Assembly (NCBI GenBank): GCA_964419095.1
Contig: CAYQOG010000002.1
Coordinates: forward strand, 19,925-83,924
Origin: JAKAVK01 sp964419095
GTDB taxonomy: Archaea > Micrarchaeota > Micrarchaeia > Micrarchaeales > CABMGC01
Direction of reading: 5' to 3'
DNA length: 64,000 nucleotides
Part shown: positions 33,261 through 41,059 of the stretch, one piece after another
How positions within the stretch are numbered: the stretch's first letter is position 1
Layout of the letters: each line of letters opens with the position of its first letter
Notes under the pieces: generated by a model
The model's input: the letters and a program-made list of their open reading frames with translations, nothing else
What the model was told of the DNA's origin: nothing
Databases searched by the model: none
Translations under genes and position numbers: made by a program

Positions 33261-33306
33261 ACATATATACCTTAACATACATTATAATGTCGTAACATTA
33301 TAATAT
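33261..33306 (+). promoter_or_regulatory. TATA box with two palindromic operators before the RHH gene
   Basis: ACATATATACC (33261-33271) is followed by the perfect palindrome ACATTATAATGT (33279-33290) and a near copy ACATTATAATAT (33295-33306), spaced 16 nt centre to centre, immediately before the ATG at 33317. This spacing suits two RHH dimers. Confidence 0.6.
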
Positions 33307-33316
33307 ACGTGATAGA

Positions 33317-33535
33317 ATGGCGAACAACAAGGCTCCACCAAGGAAGTACACGACGATAACCATACCCCAGCCGCTCTTCAACAAGATAAAGAAGAAGATA
33401 GAGCCTACTGGATTCTCCTCTGTCTCAGACTACGTGACATATGTGCTGAGGGAGACGATGGCCGAGCTGGACAGCAGCAAGAAGGGGGAGAAAAGCAGCG
33501 TAATAGAGAAGCTCAAGGCGCTCGGTTACGCATAA
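33317..33535 (+). CDS. Ribbon-helix-helix regulator at the head of the sulfate-activation genes
   Basis: 72 aa. RKYTTITIPQPLFNKIKKKIEPTGFSSVSDYVTYVLRETM is a typical RHH fold: a beta strand, then two helices with G-x-S/T between. The C-terminal tail SSVIEKLKALGYA resembles the C-terminus of CysD in the same cluster. Two palindromes lie between its TATA box and start codon, so autoregulation is likely. First gene of the run that includes the 95-aa protein, cysD and perhaps cysN. It is not paired with a toxin-like gene. Confidence 0.75.
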   Translation: MANNKAPPRKYTTITIPQPLFNKIKKKIEPTGFSSVSDYVTYVLRETMAELDSSKKGEKSSVIEKLKALGYA

Positions 33536-33547
33536 ATCGTGGCATTT

Positions 33548-33835
33548 ATGGCAAAGGACCAATTGAAGGAGATAGCAGAGAAGCTCTGGAAGGAACCTAC
33601 GGAGAAAAACTGGAAGAGCTTTGCAGCGGCGCTCAAGAAGAGCAAGGCAAAGTACTATAACGTGGTTTTCTCCAAGGGCAAACTTGCAAAGAAGGATGAT
33701 CTGAGAGAGGCGTATGCCGAGCTGTACGACGGAAAGGAGAAGCAGATGGCGAAGGTTCCTGTCTACATATCAAAGGGAAAGCAGGTAGGGGGAGCGACTA
33801 TCTATCTCAAGGGACTGCTGAACATAAACAAGTGA
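33548..33835 (+). CDS. Small basic protein of unknown function
   Basis: 95 aa from ATG MAKDQLKEIAEKLW (a GTG three codons earlier is possible). Lysine-rich and probably helical, with an ending VPVYISKGKQVGGATIYLKGLL. It has no cysteines or hydrophobic helices. It sits between the RHH regulator and cysD with short spacing on both sides, so it belongs to that operon. No family recognised. Confidence 0.6.
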   Translation: MAKDQLKEIAEKLWKEPTEKNWKSFAAALKKSKAKYYNVVFSKGKLAKKDDLREAYAELYDGKEKQMAKVPVYISKGKQVGGATIYLKGLLNINK

Positions 33836-33839
33836 TTAT

Positions 33840-34628
33840 ATGATAAAGCAGGATTTGAACGAGTTGGAAGAGAGAAGCATATTCATAATGCGTGAGGCTA
33901 AGTCGAAGTTCAAGAACGTGGCCGCGCTCTGGAGCATGGGAAAGGACAGCACCACGATGCTTGCGCTTGCAAGGAAGGCATTCCTTGGAAAGGTTCCGTT
34001 CCCTATGATTCACATCGACAACGGGATTGATTTTCCGGAGACATACGCCTTCAGGGAGTATCTCACAAAGAAGTGGAGCCTTGATCTTATAGTCGTAAAG
34101 AGCCAGATAAAGCCGGAGATGTCCGGATTCGCATGCTGCGGCGAGAACAAGACCGTTGCACTAAAGAAGCTCATGGCAGAGCGCGGATTCGACGCCTTGA
34201 TAGTCTCAATAAGAAGGGACGAGCACGGAATAAGGGCCAAGGAGAGATACGTTTCGCCAAGGGATACAAACTTCAAGTGGGATTACAAGAACCAGCGTGC
34301 TGAGATGTGGGACGACTATGCCTCAAGGGCTGATACGAAAGGTCATGTAAGAGTGCACCCCCTGCTTGATTGGAACGAACTGAGCATTTGGCAATACATT
34401 AAAAGAGAGAAAATACCCATAAATCCTCTCTATTACTCTAGAAACGGACATAGGTATAGGAGCCTTGGGTGCACTCATTGTACTTCGATGATCAAGTCTG
34501 ATGCTAAAACGATAGGCGAGATAATCAACGAATTAGAAACTACTGATACTGAAGAGCGTGCCTCTAGGGATCAAGATAAAGAAAAAGCATATGTCATGAG
34601 TAAATTACGCGCTTTGGGCTATATGTAG
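33840..34628 (+). CDS. cysD: Sulfate adenylyltransferase small subunit-like (CysD/PAPS-reductase family)
   Basis: 262 aa of the PP-loop ATPase type: SMGKDSTTMLALARKAF is the PP-loop (SGGKDS variant), followed by IHIDNGIDFPET, IVSIRRDEHGIRAKERYVSPRD, and LLDWNELSIWQYIKREKIPINPLYYS. RSLGCTHCT resembles the CysD/CysH cysteine region. With CysN it would make APS from sulfate and ATP. The protein ends KLRALGYM, like the RHH regulator. From about 34370 onward the DNA becomes visibly more AT-rich, with different codon choice. Confidence 0.85.
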   Translation: MIKQDLNELEERSIFIMREAKSKFKNVAALWSMGKDSTTMLALARKAFLGKVPFPMIHIDNGIDFPETYAFREYLTKKWSLDLIVVKSQIKPEMSGFACCGENKTVALKKLMAERGFDALIVSIRRDEHGIRAKERYVSPRDTNFKWDYKNQRAEMWDDYASRADTKGHVRVHPLLDWNELSIWQYIKREKIPINPLYYSRNGHRYRSLGCTHCTSMIKSDAKTIGEIINELETTDTEERASRDQDKEKAYVMSKLRALGYM

Positions 34629-34720
34629 TAAGTATTATCTTATATGGGTCGCCAAGTTAATGCAGGTATGACCGAATGCATTAACCTCGTCAAAAGCCTA
34701 ATTCAAACTGAGATGAATAT

Positions 34721-35941
34721 GTGTTAATAAATAACATAACTTTACTTGGACATAAAGATCATGGAAAATCAACTTTGTTAGGAAGTCTGTTAATAGCAAC
34801 AAAGTCTGTAACCGCGCATAGAATAAAAGAGGCAGAGAAGACCAGCAGGCAGCTCGGCAGGCAATTTGAGCCTGGCTATATCCTTGACAGTTTCCAAGAG
34901 GAACGCGAGAATGAGATGACAATAGATACTACACGTGCACAAATAAAGTACAAAAATGCTGGATTTGAATTCATAGATGTCCCTGGGCATGAAGAATTGA
35001 TAAAGAACATGATGAGCGGCGCATCATATGCGAGCTTTGCCCTTCTCCTTGTCTCCGCAAAGCCTGATGAGGGGATAAGAGACCAGACAAAGAGACACCT
35101 CTTCATAGCGAAGATGATGGGAATAAAGAAGATAGTAGTTGCTGTGAACAAGATGGATACTGTTAAGTACGATCAAAAGAGATTCGAAGAAATAAAAGCT
35201 GACCTTTCAGCATTCCTCAAGAAGATAGGCTTCAACAGCAGCGACATTGAGTTTATACCTATCTCTGCATACAATGCAGAGAACCTGGTCAAGGTCTCTT
35301 CAAGCATAAAATGGTACAAGGGGAAGAGCCTTTTGGACATGATGTACAAGCTTGCAAGCAGCCCCGCAACCAGAGAGGAAGGCAAACTAAGAATAGTGCT
35401 TCAAGGCTACCTTCCTGACGACAAGGAAAAGAAGCTCATTGGAAAGATTATAAGTGGCGCAGTCAAAGCAGGTGAGAAGGTCAAACTGGTTCCTGGAGGC
35501 TCCTCATTCAGGATAAAATCGATCTTTGTAAAAGGGAGCAAGGCATCTTCGGCCAAATCCGGTGAAAATATTGCATTGATCCTGGACAAGGTCATAAAGG
35601 AGGACGCAAGAGGCGAGGTTCTCTGCGGAGAAGGAGATAATTTATCACAGACTGACGACATAAAGGCTCTGGTATTCTTCACCTCAAAGGTAGACGGGAA
35701 CACTGCCATAAGGTTCAACGGAATTGAGATACCTGCGGGACTGGATGTGCAGGGTGAAGTGGACGTGGTCACAGGCGAAGTTGGCAAGGGCAAGGTAATA
35801 AAGCCGCTCAACGCAGCAAACGTAAGACTTAGTTTGGGAAGAGAGATAGCTGCAGAGCCGTTCAACAAGACCATGGAGCTTGGACGATTCGTGCTCTACA
35901 GCAACAGGAACTTCGCTGGAATAGGCATAATAAAGGAATGA
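34721..35941 (+). CDS. cysN: Sulfate adenylyltransferase subunit 1-like GTPase
   Basis: 406 aa, GTG start. EF-Tu-like GTPase: G1 GHKDHGKSTL, switch region MTIDTTRAQ, G3 DVPGHEE, G4 VNKMD, then two beta-barrel domains. Domain order and length fit CysN, the GTPase that drives APS formation by CysD. No APS kinase (CysC) domain is fused and none lies in the window, so where the APS goes is open. 92 nt separate it from cysD, and no strong promoter is visible there. Confidence 0.87.
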   Translation: MLINNITLLGHKDHGKSTLLGSLLIATKSVTAHRIKEAEKTSRQLGRQFEPGYILDSFQEERENEMTIDTTRAQIKYKNAGFEFIDVPGHEELIKNMMSGASYASFALLLVSAKPDEGIRDQTKRHLFIAKMMGIKKIVVAVNKMDTVKYDQKRFEEIKADLSAFLKKIGFNSSDIEFIPISAYNAENLVKVSSSIKWYKGKSLLDMMYKLASSPATREEGKLRIVLQGYLPDDKEKKLIGKIISGAVKAGEKVKLVPGGSSFRIKSIFVKGSKASSAKSGENIALILDKVIKEDARGEVLCGEGDNLSQTDDIKALVFFTSKVDGNTAIRFNGIEIPAGLDVQGEVDVVTGEVGKGKVIKPLNAANVRLSLGREIAAEPFNKTMELGRFVLYSNRNFAGIGIIKE

Positions 35942-35944
35942 ATC

Positions 35945-37465
35945 ATGACAAAGAGAATGTCAAGCAAGAAGAGGCTCTACCTGATAGGTATAGATGCGGC
36001 TCCGCTCTGGCTGCTTGAAGAGCTCAAGGGCAGGAAGGGCATGGAGCCTTTCAGGGAATTGCTCCGGCATAAGCAACTCGGCAACCTGGAATCGACTCTC
36101 CCGCCAATGACCGGGTCTGCATGGCCGAGCATATACACGGGACTAGCTCCGGCAAAGCACGGAACACCTGATTTCTTCGTGATAAAGAAGGATTATGTGA
36201 AGGACGTGGTCTACTACGATTCAAATGAGCATCCTCCTTTCTGGAAGGCATTCGCAGACAGAGGGCTGAAGTCATTGGTGATAACACCCGCAACGAACAT
36301 AACGCTTCCAGAATTTGAGAATACCGACGTAATAACTGGTTTCCCCCTGAGGTCGCGAGCAAACACTGAGAGGCTCAGGAAACTCATGTCAAGGTACGAT
36401 TTTGACGGTGAGCCTGAGATTGAGAAGGGAATGGCTGAGGGCAAGATAAGCAATTCAGATGCATCGCAGATCTATGTGAAGAGCGTGGCGAAGAGGGGCA
36501 GGATGGCTAGGGAGATGATTGAGGGAGGCGATTACGACTTCGTATACGTTTGCTTCACAGAGACTGACCGCATACAGCACTTCACGCTAGGAACAAGGGA
36601 GAAGTGGGATTACATACTGCCTGTGTATGTGGAGATAGCAAAATTCATTGAATACATAAAGAAGAGGGTCGATAAGGAGAACGCGCTCATGGTCATTGTG
36701 TCGGACCACGGCGCGCAGCCGATCAAGGAGAAGTTCCTGCTCAATGGATGGCTCATAAAGAACGGGTACCTCAACCTAAAGGACTCTGTTCTAAAGAGCA
36801 TCAAAGCCTCTACCAGCAGCTCTGCGCCCCAAAGCAGCGCTCTGAGGGAAAGACTACTGAGAAGTGGACTTAGGAAGACGTATGACAAGATGCCTTACCA
36901 GATGAAGAAGGTAACGACAAGGCTGGTAGGAAAGGTATTTACTGGCACATCATCCGGCGAGTACACGAGGCTCCATCTATTTGACTTTGAGATGAAGAAG
37001 TCTGTTGCATTCGCAGAAGTATCCAACGGGCCATTCGCCACTTTATGGATCAACGACAGGCGCTTCGCCTCAGGCACTGTAAGCGATGCCGAAAAGAAGT
37101 CGGTTATTGCTGACATAAAGAAGAAGCTTCTGGAGGTCAAGGACCATGAAGGCGACAAGCTCATAGTGGGATTCGAGAACGCTGCAGCCTACTACAAGGG
37201 CGCAAAAGGCTTCATACCTCCCGACCTCTTCATAGAAGCAAGGAAAGGATACACGATAGACATATTCAATTATTCACCAAACACCCTTTTCATGAAGCCC
37301 GAGCATGCCAAGAGCGGCGACCACATTAGGCATGGCATAATAGGCTACTTCGGCTCTTCAAAGCTCAACATAGGGAATGCATCGGTTCTTGACATCGCGC
37401 CTACTCTGCTAGCCTATTTTGGGATGAAGGCCATGGGCAAGGGCAAGAGCCTCCTCTCAAGATAA
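35945..37465 (+). CDS. Alkaline-phosphatase-superfamily phosphodiesterase
   Basis: 506 aa. Metal and nucleophile residues of the type I phosphodiesterase/nucleotide pyrophosphatase family: IGIDAAPLW (Asp), PPMTGSAWPS (nucleophile Thr), TETDRIQHF (Asp/His), SDHGAQP (Asp-His) and a late GDHIRHG (His). It has no signal peptide, so it is cytoplasmic. Three bases after cysN. In such clusters the enzyme could hydrolyse a nucleotide by-product such as APS/PAP derivatives or nucleotide sugars; this is inference from context. Confidence 0.82.
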   Translation: MTKRMSSKKRLYLIGIDAAPLWLLEELKGRKGMEPFRELLRHKQLGNLESTLPPMTGSAWPSIYTGLAPAKHGTPDFFVIKKDYVKDVVYYDSNEHPPFWKAFADRGLKSLVITPATNITLPEFENTDVITGFPLRSRANTERLRKLMSRYDFDGEPEIEKGMAEGKISNSDASQIYVKSVAKRGRMAREMIEGGDYDFVYVCFTETDRIQHFTLGTREKWDYILPVYVEIAKFIEYIKKRVDKENALMVIVSDHGAQPIKEKFLLNGWLIKNGYLNLKDSVLKSIKASTSSSAPQSSALRERLLRSGLRKTYDKMPYQMKKVTTRLVGKVFTGTSSGEYTRLHLFDFEMKKSVAFAEVSNGPFATLWINDRRFASGTVSDAEKKSVIADIKKKLLEVKDHEGDKLIVGFENAAAYYKGAKGFIPPDLFIEARKGYTIDIFNYSPNTLFMKPEHAKSGDHIRHGIIGYFGSSKLNIGNASVLDIAPTLLAYFGMKAMGKGKSLLSR

Positions 37466-38521
37466 GATCTTCTTGTACACCGCCAGCGTATCCTTTGCTG
37501 TCTGCTCCCAGGTGAAGCTCCTTGCATAGGCCATCGCCCTTCTCTTCTGCCTCTCGTCATAGCCATTCGCCTTCAGGTGCTCTATTGTGCGGGCCATCTC
37601 CTGCCCGCTCCCTACCTCGAAACAGTATCTCCTCGTTTCATCGGGTATCTTTCCCTCGCTGCATATTATCACTGGAAGGCCTCTTGCCTGCGCCTCGAAT
37701 ATAGGGAGGCAGAGGCCCTCATAGAGGCTCGGGAAGACAAACACATCAAAGGAATCGTACACCTGCACGAGCTTCTCCTCAGGCGCAAAGCCCTTGAAGA
37801 TTATGTTCTGGTTAGTGGCTGACTGCCTCAGCATATCGTATTCGTATGCGGGTTTGCCCCAAAGGTCAAACCGTATGCCGTTGTCACTGATCCTGTTGAA
37901 GGCGTCTATCGCAAACGATACGTTCTTCCTGGTCCTGAATGCGCCTATATATCCTACTACAAACTGGTCCTGCTTCTTTTTCTGGGGAATTGGTTTCCTG
38001 TACCTGTCGTCAACCGCTCCCCCGACTACGAATATCCTCTTCCTGTCAAAACCAAGGTGCGCCGCATCGTTCTTTGTCAGGCTTGACCTTGAGATTATGT
38101 AATCAGCCTTGAGCGTAAGTCTAAGACTGTATCGTATCTCAAACTCAAGCTTTATCCTTTCCCTGAGGCTATTCTGCATGTCTGTGTCAAGTTCAGGAGC
38201 CAGCAAGGGCTGGTAGTCGTGCGCAGTCGCAACGAATAGTGCCTTTCCCCTGCTCATTGGATATATGGGCTTTACGTCAAGGTTGTGGACTATGTCAAAT
38301 TGGCTGTAATCCCTGGCCATGCTGCCTATAGCCATATTCAGGAAGCCGGAAAGCTCGGAGGATCCCCTCTCATATGGCAAAACAGAGGTATGGAAACCGT
38401 ATTTAGGCGCAAGCTTCTTGAAGTGCCGTGCAAGCTCGTACATATACGAGGTTACGCCTGCGCCAGTATCCCTATTGAAATTGTCTCGCAGACCCAGCAA
38501 TGCAACCTTTTTGGCGGGCAT
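37457..38521 (-). CDS. Family 4 glycosyltransferase
   Basis: 354 aa GT-B fold. The N-terminal Rossmann half has LGLRDNFNRDTGAGVTSYMYELARHF. The C-terminal half shows VVGYIGAFRTRKNVSFAIDAF, FVFPSLYEGLCLPIFEAQARGLPVI (the E-x7-E donor motif) and a final SFTWEQTAKDTLAVYKKI. Retaining transferase using a nucleotide sugar, cytoplasmic and membrane-associated. 13 nt downstream of the nucleotidyltransferase gene in the same direction, so donor synthesis and transfer are coupled. Confidence 0.87.
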   Translation of the reverse strand: MPAKKVALLGLRDNFNRDTGAGVTSYMYELARHFKKLAPKYGFHTSVLPYERGSSELSGFLNMAIGSMARDYSQFDIVHNLDVKPIYPMSRGKALFVATAHDYQPLLAPELDTDMQNSLRERIKLEFEIRYSLRLTLKADYIISRSSLTKNDAAHLGFDRKRIFVVGGAVDDRYRKPIPQKKKQDQFVVGYIGAFRTRKNVSFAIDAFNRISDNGIRFDLWGKPAYEYDMLRQSATNQNIIFKGFAPEEKLVQVYDSFDVFVFPSLYEGLCLPIFEAQARGLPVIICSEGKIPDETRRYCFEVGSGQEMARTIEHLKANGYDERQKRRAMAYARSFTWEQTAKDTLAVYKKILS

Positions 38522-38534
38522 TCTCTCAACTCTA

Positions 38535-39269
38535 TTAAACTTTATGTGCTTTTAATGCCTCCTCAGCCTTCCTGTACTGCTCATGGTCGTTCACTGTATA
38601 GAAGGCATGTATCGGATAAGCGTATACAAGTCCTTTCGGGGCCAGCTTCCCAAGGACCTCCCGCTCAAACGAGAAAGCATTAGAGTCTGGGAACTCCCTG
38701 GCTATCCCTCTGCTCACTATGTAAATCCCGCAGTTGATGAAATGACTCGGGGCCTTCTCAAGAGCCGGCTTCTCAACGAATGCAGTAACCTGCTCACCTT
38801 TAAGCGCAAGCACCCCCGATCCGGTCACGTCATCCACTTCGATCATGGCGATTGTCACTACAGCCTTGTTCGCAAGATGCCTCTTATACATCTCTGAAAA
38901 GTCGAGTCTGAAGAGGTTATCGCCATTTATGACTATGATGTCATTACCTCCAGTTACTTTTGACATGGCGAGTTTTATCGCCCCGCCAGTGCCAAGCTTC
39001 TCCTTTTCCACGCTGTATTTCAGCATCAGCGGCACCTCCCTGATCTTCTTGTTGAAATGGCTCTCGATCACCTCTGCCTTGTAGCCTATCGCAAGAACTG
39101 CTTCCTTGACGCCTTGCTCGGCTATCTCGTCGATTATGTATTCCAGCAGCGGTTTTCCAAGAATCGGCACAAGAGGCTTTGGCGTCTTAAGCGTCAGAGG
39201 CCGCAACCTAGTTCCCTCTCCGCCAGCAATAATTATTGCGGTTCTTGGCACCTGCCTGTTCTGTTGCAT
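38535..39269 (-). CDS. Sugar-1-phosphate nucleotidyltransferase (HddC/GalU-like)
   Basis: 244 aa from ATG MQQNRQVPRTAIIIAGGEG. The pyrophosphorylase signature GGEGTRLRPLTLKTPKPLVPI is followed by GTGGAIKLAMSKV, INGDNLF with the metal Asp, and VEKP. The product is a nucleotide sugar. The neighbours GmhA and GHMP kinase make D-glycero-D-manno-heptose 1-phosphate the likely substrate, in line with HddC, but the base (GDP, ADP or CDP) cannot be told. Divergent from gmhA with 76 nt between. Confidence 0.85.
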   Translation of the reverse strand: MQQNRQVPRTAIIIAGGEGTRLRPLTLKTPKPLVPILGKPLLEYIIDEIAEQGVKEAVLAIGYKAEVIESHFNKKIREVPLMLKYSVEKEKLGTGGAIKLAMSKVTGGNDIIVINGDNLFRLDFSEMYKRHLANKAVVTIAMIEVDDVTGSGVLALKGEQVTAFVEKPALEKAPSHFINCGIYIVSRGIAREFPDSNAFSFEREVLGKLAPKGLVYAYPIHAFYTVNDHEQYRKAEEALKAHKV

Positions 39270-39345
39270 GTAATTTGCCTTAGAATAAATGAACACAAGA
39301 AGGTTAATAAATAAGAAATTGCAATGATAAGACAGTCGATATTCT

Positions 39346-39918
39346 ATGGAAAAGGAACAGATAAAGGAATACCTAGAGGAGGGAGCCCGGCTGAGAAAGC
39401 TTGTAAAAGTCGACGAGATCTACGAGATAAGCCTTGAGGTAGCAGACCGGCTCATCAAGGGCAAAGGAACTTTGCTGATATTCGGAAACGGTGGCAGCGC
39501 TGGAGACGCTATGCACATAGCTGAAGAGTTCTTCAGCTACTGCGACAGGCGAAATAGGAGGCCTCTAGCTGCAATACCATTGACCGCAAGCCAGCCATTG
39601 CTTACAGCGCTTGCAAACGATTTTGGATTTGAGGAAGTGTTCTCAAGGCAGGTGCGTGGCATGGCAAAGGAAGGAGACGTTGTCATAGGCATCTCAACCA
39701 GCGGGAATGCAATAAATGTCATAAAGGGAATAGAAGAGGCTAACAAGATAGGGTGCTTCACTATAGCTCTGACCGGAAAGACTGCAGGAAACCTAAGGGG
39801 AAAGGCGGACAGGATTATACGTGTCGACAGCACGAGCACCCCCATTATACAGGAAGTTCACATGGCGATAGGCCACCTCATGTCAAAGATTGTGGAAGAC
39901 TTGGTAGATGTATATTAA
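39346..39918 (+). CDS. gmhA: Phosphoheptose isomerase-like SIS protein
   Basis: 190 aa SIS domain closely matching GmhA: FGNGGSAGDAMHIAEEFFSY, LTASQPLLTALANDFGFEEVFSRQV, GDVVIGISTSGNAINV, and the C-terminal TPIIQEVHMAIGHLMSKIVED, which carries the catalytic Glu/His. GmhA turns sedoheptulose 7-phosphate into D-glycero-D-manno-heptose 7-phosphate. The GHMP kinase lies 26 nt downstream. Confidence 0.87.
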   Translation: MEKEQIKEYLEEGARLRKLVKVDEIYEISLEVADRLIKGKGTLLIFGNGGSAGDAMHIAEEFFSYCDRRNRRPLAAIPLTASQPLLTALANDFGFEEVFSRQVRGMAKEGDVVIGISTSGNAINVIKGIEEANKIGCFTIALTGKTAGNLRGKADRIIRVDSTSTPIIQEVHMAIGHLMSKIVEDLVDVY

Positions 39919-39944
39919 ATTTAGAAGCAAAAGAGATAGATACT

Positions 39945-40961
39945 ATGCGCGGAGAAAAACGTTACATCGTGACCAGAACGCCCCTAAGAATAAGCTTTGC
40001 AGGCGGCGGAACAGACATTCCTGACTACTACAAGAATTACGGGGATGGTGCCGTTGTGAGCGCTGGGCTAAACAAGTACGTCTACGTGACTGTGAAGGAC
40101 TACTTCTATGGCAACAGCATAAAGGTGCACTACACCCAGGTCGAGAACGATGTTACAAATGTCAATGAGGTTCACCACCCTTCTGTCAGGGAGTCGCTGA
40201 AATACCTCGGGATCACAAAGGGCCTTGAGATAAGCTCCCTTGCAGATGTGCACTCGAAGGGTACTGGACTGGGGTCGAGCAGCTCTTTTGCTGTAGGATT
40301 GCTTAATGCACTGCATGCCTATAAGGGAGAAAAGATCATGCCTAAGGAGCTTGCCGACGAGGCAATACACATCGAAAGGAACGTGCTGAAGGAAGCGGGA
40401 GGAAAACAGGATCAGTATATAGCAGCATACGGGGGCATAAGGCTCATGATATTCAAGAAGGATGACACTGTGGAAGTAAAGACTGCAAATCTGAGCAAAG
40501 AGGATCTCAACGGACTTGAGAGCCATCTGCTGCTCATGTATACAGGGAAGGAGAGAAGCAGCACCACCATACACACGAAGCAGGCTGTAGGCGTTAGCGA
40601 AAGAATTGACTCATACAAGAAGATGGTCGATCTGGCGCACAAGCAGTACGATGCTTTCCAGAACGGTAAGTGGCAGGAGACTGGGAAACTACTTCATGAG
40701 AACTGGCTCCTCAAGAAGACCCTTGCCAGCGGGATAAGCGACGCCTACATAGACAGGCTGTACGATACTGCCCTTGAGAACGGGGCCGAAGGCGGCAAGA
40801 TAATAGGCGCAGGAGGCGGCGGATTCTTCCTATTCTTCGCTGCTCCAGATAAGCACGAAAAGATAATAGAGGCCTTGCCTGAGCTGACGCCTGAGCCATT
40901 CAGCATAGAGCCTGAAGGGAGTAAGGTCATCTATCGTCAGGGAGAAATCTTTAAGGTATAA
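39945..40961 (+). CDS. GHMP-family sugar kinase (HddA-like)
   Basis: 338 aa from ATG MRGEKRYIVTRTPLRISF. The kinase has RTPLRISFAGGGTDIPDYY, the ATP loop GTGLGSSSSFAVGLLNAL and a glycine-rich GAGGGGFFLFF. This is the D-glycero-D-manno-heptose 7-phosphate kinase/fucokinase-like branch rather than galactokinase. It would make heptose 1,7-bisphosphate after GmhA. The upstream in-frame extension overlaps gmhA in another frame and is not used. Confidence 0.85.
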   Translation: MRGEKRYIVTRTPLRISFAGGGTDIPDYYKNYGDGAVVSAGLNKYVYVTVKDYFYGNSIKVHYTQVENDVTNVNEVHHPSVRESLKYLGITKGLEISSLADVHSKGTGLGSSSSFAVGLLNALHAYKGEKIMPKELADEAIHIERNVLKEAGGKQDQYIAAYGGIRLMIFKKDDTVEVKTANLSKEDLNGLESHLLLMYTGKERSSTTIHTKQAVGVSERIDSYKKMVDLAHKQYDAFQNGKWQETGKLLHENWLLKKTLASGISDAYIDRLYDTALENGAEGGKIIGAGGGGFFLFFAAPDKHEKIIEALPELTPEPFSIEPEGSKVIYRQGEIFKV

Positions 40962-41021
40962 TGTCCTAATAGGCGTCTCAAATTAACATACCTTAGGCAT
41001 AACTTTGTCAGCTTAGACAAT

Positions 41022-41033
41022 GCTTAAATAGGA
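41022..41033 (+). promoter_or_regulatory. Probable TATA box of the Gfo/Idh oxidoreductase gene
   Basis: GCTTAAATAGGA about 30 nt before the ATG at 41060. Confidence 0.35.
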
Positions 41034-41059
41034 AGGAAACCATATTATCATTTGGTAAA

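Noticed and set aside
33850..33870. tRNA-like GGATTTGAAC string
   Set aside because: It encodes the QDLNE residues at the start of CysD; no cloverleaf forms around it.
39753..39944. N-terminal extension of the GHMP kinase
   Set aside because: It overlaps gmhA in another frame; the kinase family start RTPLRISF is just after the ATG at 39945.
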